The position numbers were made by a program, and so were the translations under genes. Below are positions 7,153 to 16,321 of a stretch of 64,000 nt of DNA, one piece after another; within the stretch, counting starts at the first letter, position 1; each line of letters opens with the position of its first letter. The notes below the pieces were generated by a model. It was not told the origin of the DNA and searched no databases. It saw only the letters and a list, made by a program, of their open reading frames with translations. The stretch comes from Chryseobacterium sp. (GTDB lineage Bacteria; Bacteroidota; Bacteroidia; Flavobacteriales; Weeksellaceae), in the NCBI GenBank assembly GCA_027492795.1, contig JAPUEB010000024.1:1-64000 (forward strand). The letters run 5' to 3'.

Positions 7153-7187
7153 CAAAGGCTTTCTGGTAGGGAAGCCTTTGGGTTTTT
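7153..7187 (+). terminator. Terminator after the tRNA cluster
   Basis: CAAAGGCTT (7153-7161) pairs with AAGCCTTTG (7172-7180), followed by GGTTTTT. It closes the tRNA unit and lies at the end of the convergent panC gene. Confidence 0.8.
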
Positions 7188-8034
7188 AGTCCAAATGCAT
7201 ATTGTCGATGAGCCGAACATCACCTACAAAAACGACGATAAATGCGCGATAATTTCTGTCTTTGTAGAAAAAGTCGGTTTCTTTCAGTGTTTCTTCATCG
7301 GCAATTTTGAAATACTCCATCACCATTCCTGGTTGGTCTTCAAAAATTTCTTGTACACGTCTGTAAATTTCAGGAATTGTTACTATCCGAAACCAGTCGT
7401 TCACCTTTGTTAGCGTTTCAAAAATAATTTTTGCAGCATTGCGTTCTTCCGGCGTTAGTCTTTTGTTTCTGGAGCTCATCGCAAGTCCGTTGTCTTCTCG
7501 CATGGTAGGTACGCCGTGGATTTTTACGGGAAGGTTGGTTTTCTGAACCAATTTTTTTATAATGGCAAGTTGTTGATAATCTTTTTCGCCAAAATAGGCA
7601 TTATTTGGCTTAACTTGTCGAAAAAGCTCTTCCACCACAGTTCCCACTCCATTAAAGTGTCCTGGCCGAAACTCTCCCTCCATGGCTTTTTCTAAACCAT
7701 CAAAGCTGTATTCTTTAGAAAGAGTTCCGTTTGGATACAGGTCTTCAATTTCCGGAACATATGCCGCGTCAACAATTTTGCAATCAGCAAGCATCTCCAA
7801 ATCTTTGTTTAAAGTTCTGGGATATTTTTTCAGGTCTTCGGGATTATTAAACTGAGTTGGATTTACAAAAATTGAAGAAATTACGATGTCGTTCTCTTCC
7901 CGAGCCTCTTCGTAAAGGGAGATATGTCCTTTGTGCAAGGCTCCCATAGTTGGTGCAAAACCTATTTTTTTGCCCATTTCCCTGTTGCGCTCTACATAGG
8001 CTTCCAACGCTTCCCTTGTTTTTAGGATTTCCAT
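7186..8034 (-). CDS. panC: Pantothenate synthetase
   Basis: A 282-residue cytoplasmic enzyme that joins pantoate and beta-alanine, using ATP, to make pantothenate (coenzyme A pathway). Seen: PTMGALHKGH near residue 30 (HIGH-like ATP motif), FVNPTQFN, the pantoate-binding GEKDYQQL segment and the LAMSSRNKRLTPEER loop that stands for KMSKS. Length is typical. The -7 box TAATTTTG at 8075-8082 gives a leader of about 35 nt. It is divergent from the GT5-like gene; panB and panD are not in this window. Confidence 0.95.
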   Translation of the reverse strand: MEILKTREALEAYVERNREMGKKIGFAPTMGALHKGHISLYEEAREENDIVISSIFVNPTQFNNPEDLKKYPRTLNKDLEMLADCKIVDAAYVPEIEDLYPNGTLSKEYSFDGLEKAMEGEFRPGHFNGVGTVVEELFRQVKPNNAYFGEKDYQQLAIIKKLVQKTNLPVKIHGVPTMREDNGLAMSSRNKRLTPEERNAAKIIFETLTKVNDWFRIVTIPEIYRRVQEIFEDQPGMVMEYFKIADEETLKETDFFYKDRNYRAFIVVFVGDVRLIDNMHLD

Positions 8035-8074
8035 AGTCTAATTTGATTCTTATGGTAAAAGTAGTGAAAAAAAG

Positions 8075-8082
8075 CAAAATTA
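8075..8082 (-). promoter_or_regulatory. panC promoter -7 box
   Basis: Minus strand reads TAATTTTG, then C, an exact match to TAnnTTTG. Confidence 0.7.
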
Positions 8083-8153
8083 TGAAGTTCTTATTTAGAT
8101 TGCCAAGGAAATATTAAAAAATGTTAATTAGAAAGTTTTCCATTAAATTTTTG

Positions 8154-8161
8154 TAAATTTG
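8154..8161 (+). promoter_or_regulatory. Promoter -7 box of the GT5-like/DUF4270/glmS unit
   Basis: TAAATTTG, then C, is an exact TAnnTTTG match. A transcript starting a few bases downstream makes the ATG at 8169 nearly leaderless and favours the ATG at 8205. Confidence 0.7.
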
Positions 8162-8204
8162 CATAATAATGTGTCTTTGCCTAATGAAGACCAAAAAAGA
8201 GTTT

Positions 8205-8975
8205 ATGCCGAACCGGAAAATATTATACATCACCACTGAAATGTTTCCTTATCAGGAGGACAGCAATATAGCGGCGATGGTAAGTAAAATGGCGCTTAAA
8301 ATGCATGCAGATGGTAATGATGTTCGTGTTTTTATGCCAAGATTTGGGTTGATAAGTGAACGAAAATTTCAACTGCACGAGGTAATACGCCTTTCAGGGA
8401 TGAACATCATCATCAATGACTTGGATCAACCTTTAATTATTAAAGTAGCTTCGCTTCCTGGCGAAAGACTACAGGTTTACTTCATTGATAATGAAGAGTA
8501 CTTTAAGAGAAAGTTCTTCTACAAAGATGAAGATGATAAGGAATATGACGACAATGGTGAAAGAGCAATATTCTTCGCACGTGGCGTAATTGAAACCATC
8601 AAAAAACTGAACTGGGTACCGGATGTAATACACCTAAACGGATGGATGTCCTCCATGATTCCAGTTTATCTTAGAACATTCTATAAAAACGACTATTACT
8701 TCAAGAATACCAAAATTGTGCTTTCCCTGTATAATGAAGAAAACCTTCCGCTTGAGAAAAACCTGCTAGAAAAGTTGAAATTCGACAATATTGCCGAGAT
8801 TGAAAGCTTGAAGAAACCAAATGCTCAAAACCTGGTAATTGAAAGCCTGAAGCATGTAGATTACATCATAAAAGGCGACGAGTTTTTGGAGGGCAACTTG
8901 GACAAGGCATTCGATAAAGTGAAAGTTGAAAAATCGGAATATCTGGATCCAGAATCCATCGTAAATATTTATTAA
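8205..8975 (+). CDS. Truncated glycogen/starch synthase-like (GT5 N-terminal domain) protein
   Basis: A 256-residue protein starting MPNRKILYITTEMFPYQED, which is the N-terminal Rossmann half of a GT5 glycogen synthase (KILYIT.E..P, then DVRVFMPRFG and PDVIHLNGWMSSMIP). The whole C-terminal ADP-glucose-binding half (about 220 residues in GT5 enzymes) is missing, although the reading frame is intact and ends normally, so this is not a recent frameshift. It is probably not an active glycogen synthase; no glgB/glgC is nearby. Gaps of 12 nt separate it from the DUF4270 gene and that from glmS, suggesting one transcript. ATGs at 8169 and 8184 are alternative starts. Confidence 0.82.
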   Translation: MPNRKILYITTEMFPYQEDSNIAAMVSKMALKMHADGNDVRVFMPRFGLISERKFQLHEVIRLSGMNIIINDLDQPLIIKVASLPGERLQVYFIDNEEYFKRKFFYKDEDDKEYDDNGERAIFFARGVIETIKKLNWVPDVIHLNGWMSSMIPVYLRTFYKNDYYFKNTKIVLSLYNEENLPLEKNLLEKLKFDNIAEIESLKKPNAQNLVIESLKHVDYIIKGDEFLEGNLDKAFDKVKVEKSEYLDPESIVNIY

Positions 8976-8987
8976 ATTTTGAAATTG

Positions 8988-10514
8988 ATGATAAAAAATA
9001 TCAAAAAAATTCTATTCATCGCTTCTGTATCAGTTTTCGGAAGTGTTTTTTTATATAACTGTGAGCCGGAGGCTGATAACCTCGGCGTACAGTTTTTTTC
9101 GGGAGCTCAGGCTGATGAGCCGTCGTTTGATGTTACAGCTTATAACATTAATAATAATGACAATATAAGAACTGATGCCTCAGAAATTCCGTTGGCTCCT
9201 TTGGGTGCTTTTACGGAAGGAGTATTTGGAATGCAGAAGGCTGCATATGTTACCCAGGCTCGCATGGCGACATACGATCCTGATTTTGGGGCAAATGCGG
9301 TAGTGGATTCGGCAGTTCTTGTATTAAAACCTCTTTACGCGGCAGATTCTGCAACTACTACAACAGATGAGAACTATATTTATCCCGAAGGTAGTATTCC
9401 CGCTAAAAAAGTAGTTGTAAATTACCCCGTATTGAAATATGGCAAATCTAAAATCAATGGAAATGCCGCCACCTTTAATATTAAGGTACATGAAGTTACT
9501 GAGTTTTTGGGTGCTGCAGCCGATGAAAAACTATCAAACACAGCTGTTGCCTACAACACTTCAGAATTGGGTTCCAAAGTCTTTAATGGAAGAGTAAGTT
9601 CCTCTACAATTACTAAAGATTCTGACAACAGTGGGATTTGGAGTAATGATGCAAGTTTGAGGATCGGCTTAAACGCAGCTTTCTTCCAAAATAAAATTAT
9701 TGCGAAAAAGGGGAGCGTAGAACTTAAAGATGCTGCTAACTTCATAAGATATTTTAAAGGTATTAGAATTTCCGTAGAAGAAAATGATGGATTTATTTTT
9801 AGGTTTCCGAGTGCTTCTGCAGAAATCATTATGTATTATAAAAATGACAAAGTAGAGAATGGAGCTACCACCCGTCCGCAAACCAGCTTCAAATTTCCAT
9901 TGGGTTCTCCAAATGTACACATTGGACAATATTACTACAACAGAACAGATACGCAAGTGGCTACAGCAATGGCTACTATAAATGCCGCAAACGGCGATAA
10001 AAAGCTTTATCCACAAGGAATGGGAGGCCCAAGTTTTGGAGTGCGGATTCCTGATGCAACCATTTCGCTCCTTAAAGATAAGTTTAAAAATGAAAAAATC
10101 GGGATTATGGGAGCGAAAATTAGAGTTTACACTGATGAAACTACTTGGAACAACAAGTATGAAAAACCATCTACGTTTGTATTCCTCCAAAAAGATGCAA
10201 CAGCATTCTTACCCGAAATGTCGACATTTTCCGCAATAGCAAACTTCAGTCTTGTAAATGCTTTGGATTTGGATAAAAATCCGGCCTATTACGACTTTAC
10301 TATTACAAAAACACTAAAAGATATTGTGGAAACTGAAGCTCCAAATAAGGATTTTGTGATGCATGTAGGCGCTTTCAGAGTTAATGAGAGCAACCAATAT
10401 TACGGGTATCAGTACGACACAAGGGCAATTACCCCAAACCGCCTCGTATTGGTTGGTACAGAGCAGGCAAACCCTAAAAGAATACAGTTAAAAATAGTTT
10501 ACGGTACTAAATAA
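8988..10514 (+). CDS. DUF4270 family lipoprotein
   Basis: A 508-residue exported protein with an N-terminal hydrophobic signal ending in LYNCEPE (Cys about residue 25), then the DUF4270 opening (LGVQFF, later DSAVLVLKP). The fold looks beta-rich, with repeated short strands and no catalytic motif. DUF4270 proteins are restricted to Bacteroidetes and their role is unknown; surface or outer-membrane location is inferred. An in-frame TTG at 8979 was rejected in favour of the ATG at 8988. It lies 12 nt before glmS. Confidence 0.85.
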   Translation: MIKNIKKILFIASVSVFGSVFLYNCEPEADNLGVQFFSGAQADEPSFDVTAYNINNNDNIRTDASEIPLAPLGAFTEGVFGMQKAAYVTQARMATYDPDFGANAVVDSAVLVLKPLYAADSATTTTDENYIYPEGSIPAKKVVVNYPVLKYGKSKINGNAATFNIKVHEVTEFLGAAADEKLSNTAVAYNTSELGSKVFNGRVSSSTITKDSDNSGIWSNDASLRIGLNAAFFQNKIIAKKGSVELKDAANFIRYFKGIRISVEENDGFIFRFPSASAEIIMYYKNDKVENGATTRPQTSFKFPLGSPNVHIGQYYYNRTDTQVATAMATINAANGDKKLYPQGMGGPSFGVRIPDATISLLKDKFKNEKIGIMGAKIRVYTDETTWNNKYEKPSTFVFLQKDATAFLPEMSTFSAIANFSLVNALDLDKNPAYYDFTITKTLKDIVETEAPNKDFVMHVGAFRVNESNQYYGYQYDTRAITPNRLVLVGTEQANPKRIQLKIVYGTK

Positions 10515-10526
10515 TAATATAAGTAT

Positions 10527-12380
10527 ATGTGTGGAATAGTTGGATATACAGGCTTTCAAGATGCTTACTCGGTAGTCATCAATGGTTTAAGGAGGCTTGA
10601 GTACAGAGGTTATGACAGTGCAGGAATAGTTCTGGACATTAACAAAAAAAACTTTGAAATAGCAAAGACAAAAGGAAAAGTAGATGATTTGGTGGCAATC
10701 TCCAAAAGCCTAAAAGGTATATCTCATGTAGGAATGGGGCATACCAGATGGGCAACCCATGGAGTTCCGAGTGACAGAAACTCGCATCCTCATCTTTCTA
10801 ATAATGGTAAAATTGCGTTGGTTCATAACGGTATCATCGAAAATTATGACACCATTAAAACCATGCTCATGGAAAAAGGGTATACTTTCAAATCAGAGAC
10901 AGACACTGAAGTATTGGTTAACCTCATTCAGTACTTTATGGACATTCAGCAGGATATTGATTTTCCTACAGCAGTAAGATATTCCTTAAATGAAGTGTAC
11001 GGAGCTTATGCCATTACTGTAATGCACGAAGATTTTCCAGGTGTTTTGGTAGTAGGAAGGTTAGGCTCACCTTTGGCTATAGGTTTAGGTGAGAATGAAT
11101 ATTTCATTGCATCCGATGCTTCTCCTTTTGTGGAGTTTACAAAAGAAGCTATTTACTTGGAAGAAGGTCACATGGCGACAATTTCTTTAGAAAATGGTGT
11201 AGATATACGTTCCATTAATGACAACACAAAAATAGAACCCGCTGTTCAAGAACTCAAATTGAGTTTGGAACAAATAGAGAAAGGTGGTTACGAGCATTTT
11301 ATGCTGAAGGAAATCTTCGAGCAGCCTAAATCCATTCACGATACTATGAGGGGAAGACTTCTTGTGGATGAAGGCATTATCAAGATGGCGGGAATATGGG
11401 ATCATTTAGAACGATTCAACAACGCAGGAAGAATCATTATTATAGCTTGTGGAACATCTTGGCACGCAGGATTAATAGGTGAGTATTTAATAGAAGAGTT
11501 CGCAAGGATACCTGTTGAGGTTGAATATGCCTCGGAATTCAGATACAGAAACCCAATTATTACTGAAAAAGACGTAGTAATTGCAATTTCGCAGTCAGGT
11601 GAAACTGCAGATACTATGGCAGCACTAAAATTGGCAAAAGAAAGAGGTGCATTTATTTATGGTATCTGCAATGTGGTTGACTCCTCTATTGCAAGAATTA
11701 CGGATGCTGGATCATACACACATGCAGGTCCAGAAATTGGTGTAGCATCTACAAAAGCTTTTACAGCTCAGCTAACTATTCTGTCGCTTATCGCCCTAAA
11801 ATTAGGAAAGCACAACGGGAATTTAAGCAATGCAGAATTCATGAGACTAATCTCTGAACTCGATGCAATGCCTAAAAAAATAGAGGAAACTTTAGAAAAT
11901 ACTCATGAATTTACAAAAGAAATCGCAAAAGATTTTGTAAATGCACAAAACTTCTTATATTTGGGTAGAGGTTACAACTATCCATCAGCATTAGAGGGAG
12001 CGTTGAAATTAAAGGAAATTTCCTATATACACGCAGAAGGTTATCCAGCAGCAGAGATGAAGCATGGGCCAATTGCACTAATAGATGAAAATATGCCTAT
12101 CGTAATTATAGCCCCAAGAAAGGGTCATTATGATAAGATTGTTAGCAATGTACAAGAAATTAAAGCTAGAAAAGGCAGAGTGATAGCGCTGGTGAATAAA
12201 GGAGACGAACAAGTGAGCGCAATGGCAGACTATGTTATAGAAATACCGGAAACATCAGAATGCTTCTCTCCCATTGTAGCAGCAGTACCATTACAGCTTT
12301 TAGCATATTACATAGCTGTATATAGAGGAGCAAACGTGGACCAGCCAAGAAATTTAGCAAAATCGGTGACTGTGGAGTAA
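10527..12380 (+). CDS. glmS: Glutamine-fructose-6-phosphate aminotransferase (isomerizing)
   Basis: A 617-residue cytoplasmic enzyme that makes glucosamine-6-phosphate from fructose-6-phosphate and glutamine, the first step toward UDP-GlcNAc for peptidoglycan and LPS. Seen: Cys2 nucleophile in MCGIVGYTG, class II glutaminase motifs (GHTRWATHG), two SIS domains with SQSGETADT and the C-terminal end DQPRNLAKSVTVE, the usual active-site tail. Full length. Third gene after the GT5-like and DUF4270 genes. No glmS ribozyme is visible upstream; the 12-nt gap leaves no room. Confidence 0.97.
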   Translation: MCGIVGYTGFQDAYSVVINGLRRLEYRGYDSAGIVLDINKKNFEIAKTKGKVDDLVAISKSLKGISHVGMGHTRWATHGVPSDRNSHPHLSNNGKIALVHNGIIENYDTIKTMLMEKGYTFKSETDTEVLVNLIQYFMDIQQDIDFPTAVRYSLNEVYGAYAITVMHEDFPGVLVVGRLGSPLAIGLGENEYFIASDASPFVEFTKEAIYLEEGHMATISLENGVDIRSINDNTKIEPAVQELKLSLEQIEKGGYEHFMLKEIFEQPKSIHDTMRGRLLVDEGIIKMAGIWDHLERFNNAGRIIIIACGTSWHAGLIGEYLIEEFARIPVEVEYASEFRYRNPIITEKDVVIAISQSGETADTMAALKLAKERGAFIYGICNVVDSSIARITDAGSYTHAGPEIGVASTKAFTAQLTILSLIALKLGKHNGNLSNAEFMRLISELDAMPKKIEETLENTHEFTKEIAKDFVNAQNFLYLGRGYNYPSALEGALKLKEISYIHAEGYPAAEMKHGPIALIDENMPIVIIAPRKGHYDKIVSNVQEIKARKGRVIALVNKGDEQVSAMADYVIEIPETSECFSPIVAAVPLQLLAYYIAVYRGANVDQPRNLAKSVTVE

Positions 12381-12490
12381 AAAAAAACACCACCAAATAA
12401 AATATTCTAAGATTTTTTACGTTTTTCAAAAAAAATCTTAAAAGTTTCTTAAAAAAATTATATATTTACCGCTTAATTATAAAAATTAAC

Positions 12491-13912
12491 ATGAAAAGGA
12501 TATTTCTTTCACTATTAGGAGCATCATTAACAGTAGTGGTATCTTGTTCAGGAGGCAAAAGTTCTGCCGGAAAACCAGGAACAAAAGGAGAATTGATACC
12601 AAGAGAAAAATCAAGAAGTTTTGTAGCAGAAAGACCTTACGGAATGGTTTCCATCCCATCTGGGTCGTTTGTTGTAGGTCTAGCAGATCAGGATATGACA
12701 AACACTGCAGAAAACAAGAACTTGAAAACAGTTACTGTTTCTTCTTTCTTTATTGATGAAGCCGAAACTACCAACGCAGAGTACAGGGTTTTCATTAATT
12801 ATGTGCGCGATTCAATTGCAAGAACACTCCTTGCCGAAGCTGCCGGTGAAGGTGGCGATGGTACCGGAAAAGGTCAAAGTATTGGAGATTATGCATACCT
12901 TGCAGCGAGGGATAATGAAGAAATGACTCCCTACCAAGAATGGCTTGAAGCCAATGGAGGAAGAGATGATTCTGGATATGACCCAAGCAAAAGATTAGAT
13001 TGGAGCGTTCCTTTACATTGGAGTACAAGCAAGTATCCTGACGTTGAATATGCAGAGGTTTTAGAATCCCTATATTTACCTTCATCTCAAAGAGTTAGAA
13101 ACCAAAGAGTTATTGACGCTTCAAAACTGAAATATTCTTATGTTTGGGAGGATCACAACACTGCGATTCAGGAAAATGAAAGAGGAGCAAATTTCCTTAA
13201 AAGAGAAAGTTTAGCAATCTATCCAGATACTACTGTTTGGGTGAAAGATTTCCACTATGCATACAACGAACCTTTGTTCGAGCAATATTTTTGGCATAAT
13301 GCATACAAAAATTATCCAATTGTAGGTGTTACTTGGGATCAGGCGAGAGCTTACTGTGATTTCAGATCTAAACTAAAATCTGATTACAACGAGAGTCTTA
13401 AGAGAAAGAAACAAAGACCTATGAGATTCCGTCTTCCTACAGAAGTTGAATGGGAATATGCAGCAAGAGGAGGAATGGAAAATGCAACATATCCTTGGGG
13501 AGGCCCATATTTAATGGACGACAGAGGTTGCTATTTGGCGAATTTCAAACCGAAAAGAGGTAACTATATAGAAGATGAGAAATTGGGAACTTATACATAT
13601 ACTGCCCCTGTTAAAAAATTCAGAAAAAATGGATTTGGTCTTTACGACATGGCAGGAAACGTTTCTGAATGGACGGAATCACAATTCAACAACTCATCTT
13701 ACGGATTTTCAAATACACTGAATCCTTCTACCAAAAACCAAACCGATACCAGAAAATCTGTAAGGGGAGGATCTTGGAAAGACATAGGATATATGCTTAT
13801 GAACGGAAGCAGAGACTGGGAAAGAAAAGATTCTGCAAGAAGTTATATCGGTTTCAGAACTGTTCAGGATCTTCCTGAAGGTGCTGTAAAGCCAAAAAGA
13901 AGAACAAAATAA
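12491..13912 (+). CDS. gldK: T9SS/gliding lipoprotein GldK
   Basis: A 473-residue outer-membrane lipoprotein (signal ending LTVVVSC, Cys19) with a formylglycine-generating-enzyme-like fold: YGMVSIPSGSFVVG, VGVTWDQARAYC, RLPTEVEWEYAARGG, GNVSEWTES, RGGSW and IGFR. With GldN it forms the periplasmic ring of the type IX secretion system. The two cysteines used for catalysis in true FGE enzymes after RGGS are absent (RGGSWKDIGY), consistent with a structural role. First gene of gldKLMN; a near-consensus -7 box (TATATTTA, 12461-12468) lies upstream. Confidence 0.93.
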   Translation: MKRIFLSLLGASLTVVVSCSGGKSSAGKPGTKGELIPREKSRSFVAERPYGMVSIPSGSFVVGLADQDMTNTAENKNLKTVTVSSFFIDEAETTNAEYRVFINYVRDSIARTLLAEAAGEGGDGTGKGQSIGDYAYLAARDNEEMTPYQEWLEANGGRDDSGYDPSKRLDWSVPLHWSTSKYPDVEYAEVLESLYLPSSQRVRNQRVIDASKLKYSYVWEDHNTAIQENERGANFLKRESLAIYPDTTVWVKDFHYAYNEPLFEQYFWHNAYKNYPIVGVTWDQARAYCDFRSKLKSDYNESLKRKKQRPMRFRLPTEVEWEYAARGGMENATYPWGGPYLMDDRGCYLANFKPKRGNYIEDEKLGTYTYTAPVKKFRKNGFGLYDMAGNVSEWTESQFNNSSYGFSNTLNPSTKNQTDTRKSVRGGSWKDIGYMLMNGSRDWERKDSARSYIGFRTVQDLPEGAVKPKRRTK

Positions 13913-13950
13913 TAGCAAACTGAATTAAAAACTATCAAATATCTAGAACA

Positions 13951-14658
13951 ATGATCGGAAGAGTTTTCTCAACAAAAGAAGGTATCTATAACTTTATTTA
14001 CTCCATTGGTGCAGCAATTGTAATTCTTGGAGCTTGGCTAAAAATCACCCACATCAATTTGGGTCCTATCACAGGTAACGTAGCACTTACCGTAGGTCTT
14101 ATAACGGAGGCATTCATTTTCTGTATTTTCGCATTCGACCCACCAAAAAGTGAAGAAAATTACGCGTGGGAAAATGTTTATCCGGAACTCTTGGATAAAC
14201 ACGCGAAACCAAATCCTTTGCATGCTAACGTTTCCGGTGCTTTCAATTCAAACGAAATGATGTTGCAAATGGAAAACTCTCTTTCCTCCAAATTGGACAG
14301 AATGTTAGAAGATGCAAAACTGGATGTAGGTCTTTTTGAAAGATTGAGAACAGGAATTGATAAATTCTCAAACTCAGTAGATCAGATCAACCAAACGGTA
14401 GACGTATCTGCTTCAACACACAAATATAACGACCAACTCAATAAAGCAGCAGCACACATGGAAAGCATGAACCAACTTTATGCAATGCAGCTAGAACACG
14501 GTCAACAACAGTCCGATTATAACAAAAAGTATATTGCAGATCTTGAAAAATCGGTACAACATTCTGAAAAATTTAATGAAGAATTAGGCGGATTAACTTC
14601 TAACTTGAACAATTTGAACAGAGTTTACGGAGGTATGCTTACTGCTATGAAGTCTTAA
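13951..14658 (+). CDS. gldL: T9SS motor protein GldL
   Basis: A 235-residue inner-membrane protein with two N-terminal helices, about residues 12-32 (FIYSIGAAIVILGAWL) and 42-62 (VALTVGLITEAFIFCIF), and a long cytoplasmic coiled tail. The acidic residue within the second helix, E53, corresponds to the membrane glutamate needed for proton-driven motor function in this family. GldL pentamers surround a GldM dimer to power secretion and gliding. It lies 38 nt after gldK and 52 nt before gldM. Confidence 0.93.
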   Translation: MIGRVFSTKEGIYNFIYSIGAAIVILGAWLKITHINLGPITGNVALTVGLITEAFIFCIFAFDPPKSEENYAWENVYPELLDKHAKPNPLHANVSGAFNSNEMMLQMENSLSSKLDRMLEDAKLDVGLFERLRTGIDKFSNSVDQINQTVDVSASTHKYNDQLNKAAAHMESMNQLYAMQLEHGQQQSDYNKKYIADLEKSVQHSEKFNEELGGLTSNLNNLNRVYGGMLTAMKS

Positions 14659-14710
14659 ATTCCCTACATTTTAGCTTAATTTTTAATACAGAAAACAAAG
14701 AAAAGAGAAA

Positions 14711-16297
14711 ATGGCACAAGGAAAACAGACTCCGCGGCAGAAGATGATTAACCTGATGTATTTAGTGTTCATCGCAATGATGGCGCTCAATATTGATGCA
14801 GAAATCATCAGATCATACTATGAATCTACCCAATCTTTACAGGAAACAAGGCTTTTAACTGAAGATAAGAATACCAAAATATTCGAAAAAACTTTAGAGG
14901 CTAAAGCAGCTAATGTTCCTGATACTTATCAGCAGCCTTATCAGCAGTATTTAGGTTTAAAGGAGAAAATAGATGTATTGGTAAAATACGTAGATGGTGT
15001 AAAAGAAACTCTAAAAAAAGATTCAGACTTTTCGGATAAAGATCCTTCTGGAAAACCTGTTGATATTAGTGAAAATTTTACCAAGCTTAACAGTAACGAA
15101 GGCACAACAGCTTACTTTTTTGTGGATGGTGAAGAAAACAAGCTTTCTAAAAATGCACTTAATCTCAAGTCTAAAATTGATGATGTAAGAAATTATATTA
15201 CCCAAACTTTCGGTAGTAATGCAAATATGAAAGACTTGGTAGATAGAGCAAATAAATCTCTAAAAACCGAAAACCCTAAATCCAATATTTTGGAAGATAA
15301 AGGATGGATGCAGCAGAAGTTTTATCATCAAGCACTTATTGCTGCGCTTTCCAACCTAGAAATTATTCAAAATGATGCTAGAAACGTACAATCCGATGCA
15401 TTAGCATTAATGCTTCAGGAAAAAGTGGATGCTACCATTAAGTTTAATAACTATGATGCTATCGTAAAAGCACCTACAGATATTGTACAGGGAACGAAAG
15501 CTGAAGCTACAGTTTATTTAGCATCATATTCTAACAGTAATAAAATTCAAATCTCTGGTGTAAATAGAGTAGAGAACGGAAAAGGAATTATCGGACTTAA
15601 CACTGGAGGTATTGGTGAGAAAAAAATTGGTGGTACTATTACGGTTCAGATGGCGAACGGAGAAAATGTTTCTATTCCTTATACCCATACTTATAACGTA
15701 ATTGCCGGTCAGAAAGAAGTTCAATACGAAACAGGTGCTGTAGTTTCTGCAGACAAGATGAATGTAATGTATCGTGGTTTGGATAACCCAATTTCAGGAG
15801 CAATTTTGGGAGTTGACAATTCGAAACTTTCCTTATCTGCTTCTGGAGCTACAGTAAGAGGTGCAGGTCCAGGAAAATGGATTGTTACTCCGGGAGCTAC
15901 CGGTGTGGTAAAACTTACCTTGTCTGGAAACGGACCAAGAGGTAATCAAAGTAAAGCATTTGATTTCAGAGTGAAACCAGTACCACCTCCACAAGGACAA
16001 ATTAGAGGAAGAAACGTGTTGAATGTTCCTGCAGGATCAATTCCAAATCAAGAGGTTTCAGCAGCTATTCCTGATTTTGATTTCCCTGTAACGTTCACTG
16101 TAACAAGTTATATGTTTAAAATGCCTGGAAGAGCCGCAATACCTGTAACAGGAAACGATATGCAATCATTGCAGGGAGCAATTAAAACCCTTCGACCTGG
16201 AGACGTAGTTTCAGTCTATGGAATTAAATATACAGCACAGGGTATTACAATGGCACCAGGTAGAGAAGCTTCACCAGTTGTAATTAACGTACAGTAA
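14711..16297 (+). CDS. gldM: T9SS motor shaft protein GldM
   Basis: A 528-residue protein with a short cytoplasmic start (MAQGKQTPRQKMIN), a single membrane helix (about residues 15-33, LMYLVFIAMMALNI) and a long periplasmic part that in this family folds into four beta-rich domains. It couples the GldL motor in the inner membrane to the GldK/GldN ring under the outer membrane. The start of the second half (VQYETGAVVSADKMNVMYRGLDNPI) is a recognisable GldM/PorM segment. Part of gldKLMN. Confidence 0.94.
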   Translation: MAQGKQTPRQKMINLMYLVFIAMMALNIDAEIIRSYYESTQSLQETRLLTEDKNTKIFEKTLEAKAANVPDTYQQPYQQYLGLKEKIDVLVKYVDGVKETLKKDSDFSDKDPSGKPVDISENFTKLNSNEGTTAYFFVDGEENKLSKNALNLKSKIDDVRNYITQTFGSNANMKDLVDRANKSLKTENPKSNILEDKGWMQQKFYHQALIAALSNLEIIQNDARNVQSDALALMLQEKVDATIKFNNYDAIVKAPTDIVQGTKAEATVYLASYSNSNKIQISGVNRVENGKGIIGLNTGGIGEKKIGGTITVQMANGENVSIPYTHTYNVIAGQKEVQYETGAVVSADKMNVMYRGLDNPISGAILGVDNSKLSLSASGATVRGAGPGKWIVTPGATGVVKLTLSGNGPRGNQSKAFDFRVKPVPPPQGQIRGRNVLNVPAGSIPNQEVSAAIPDFDFPVTFTVTSYMFKMPGRAAIPVTGNDMQSLQGAIKTLRPGDVVSVYGIKYTAQGITMAPGREASPVVINVQ

Positions 16298-16321
16298 TAA
16301 AAGATAAAATTTTCTATTCAT

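Noticed and set aside
10515-10526. glmS ribozyme
   Set aside because: Only 12 nt separate glmS from the preceding gene; the ribozyme needs well over 100 nt.
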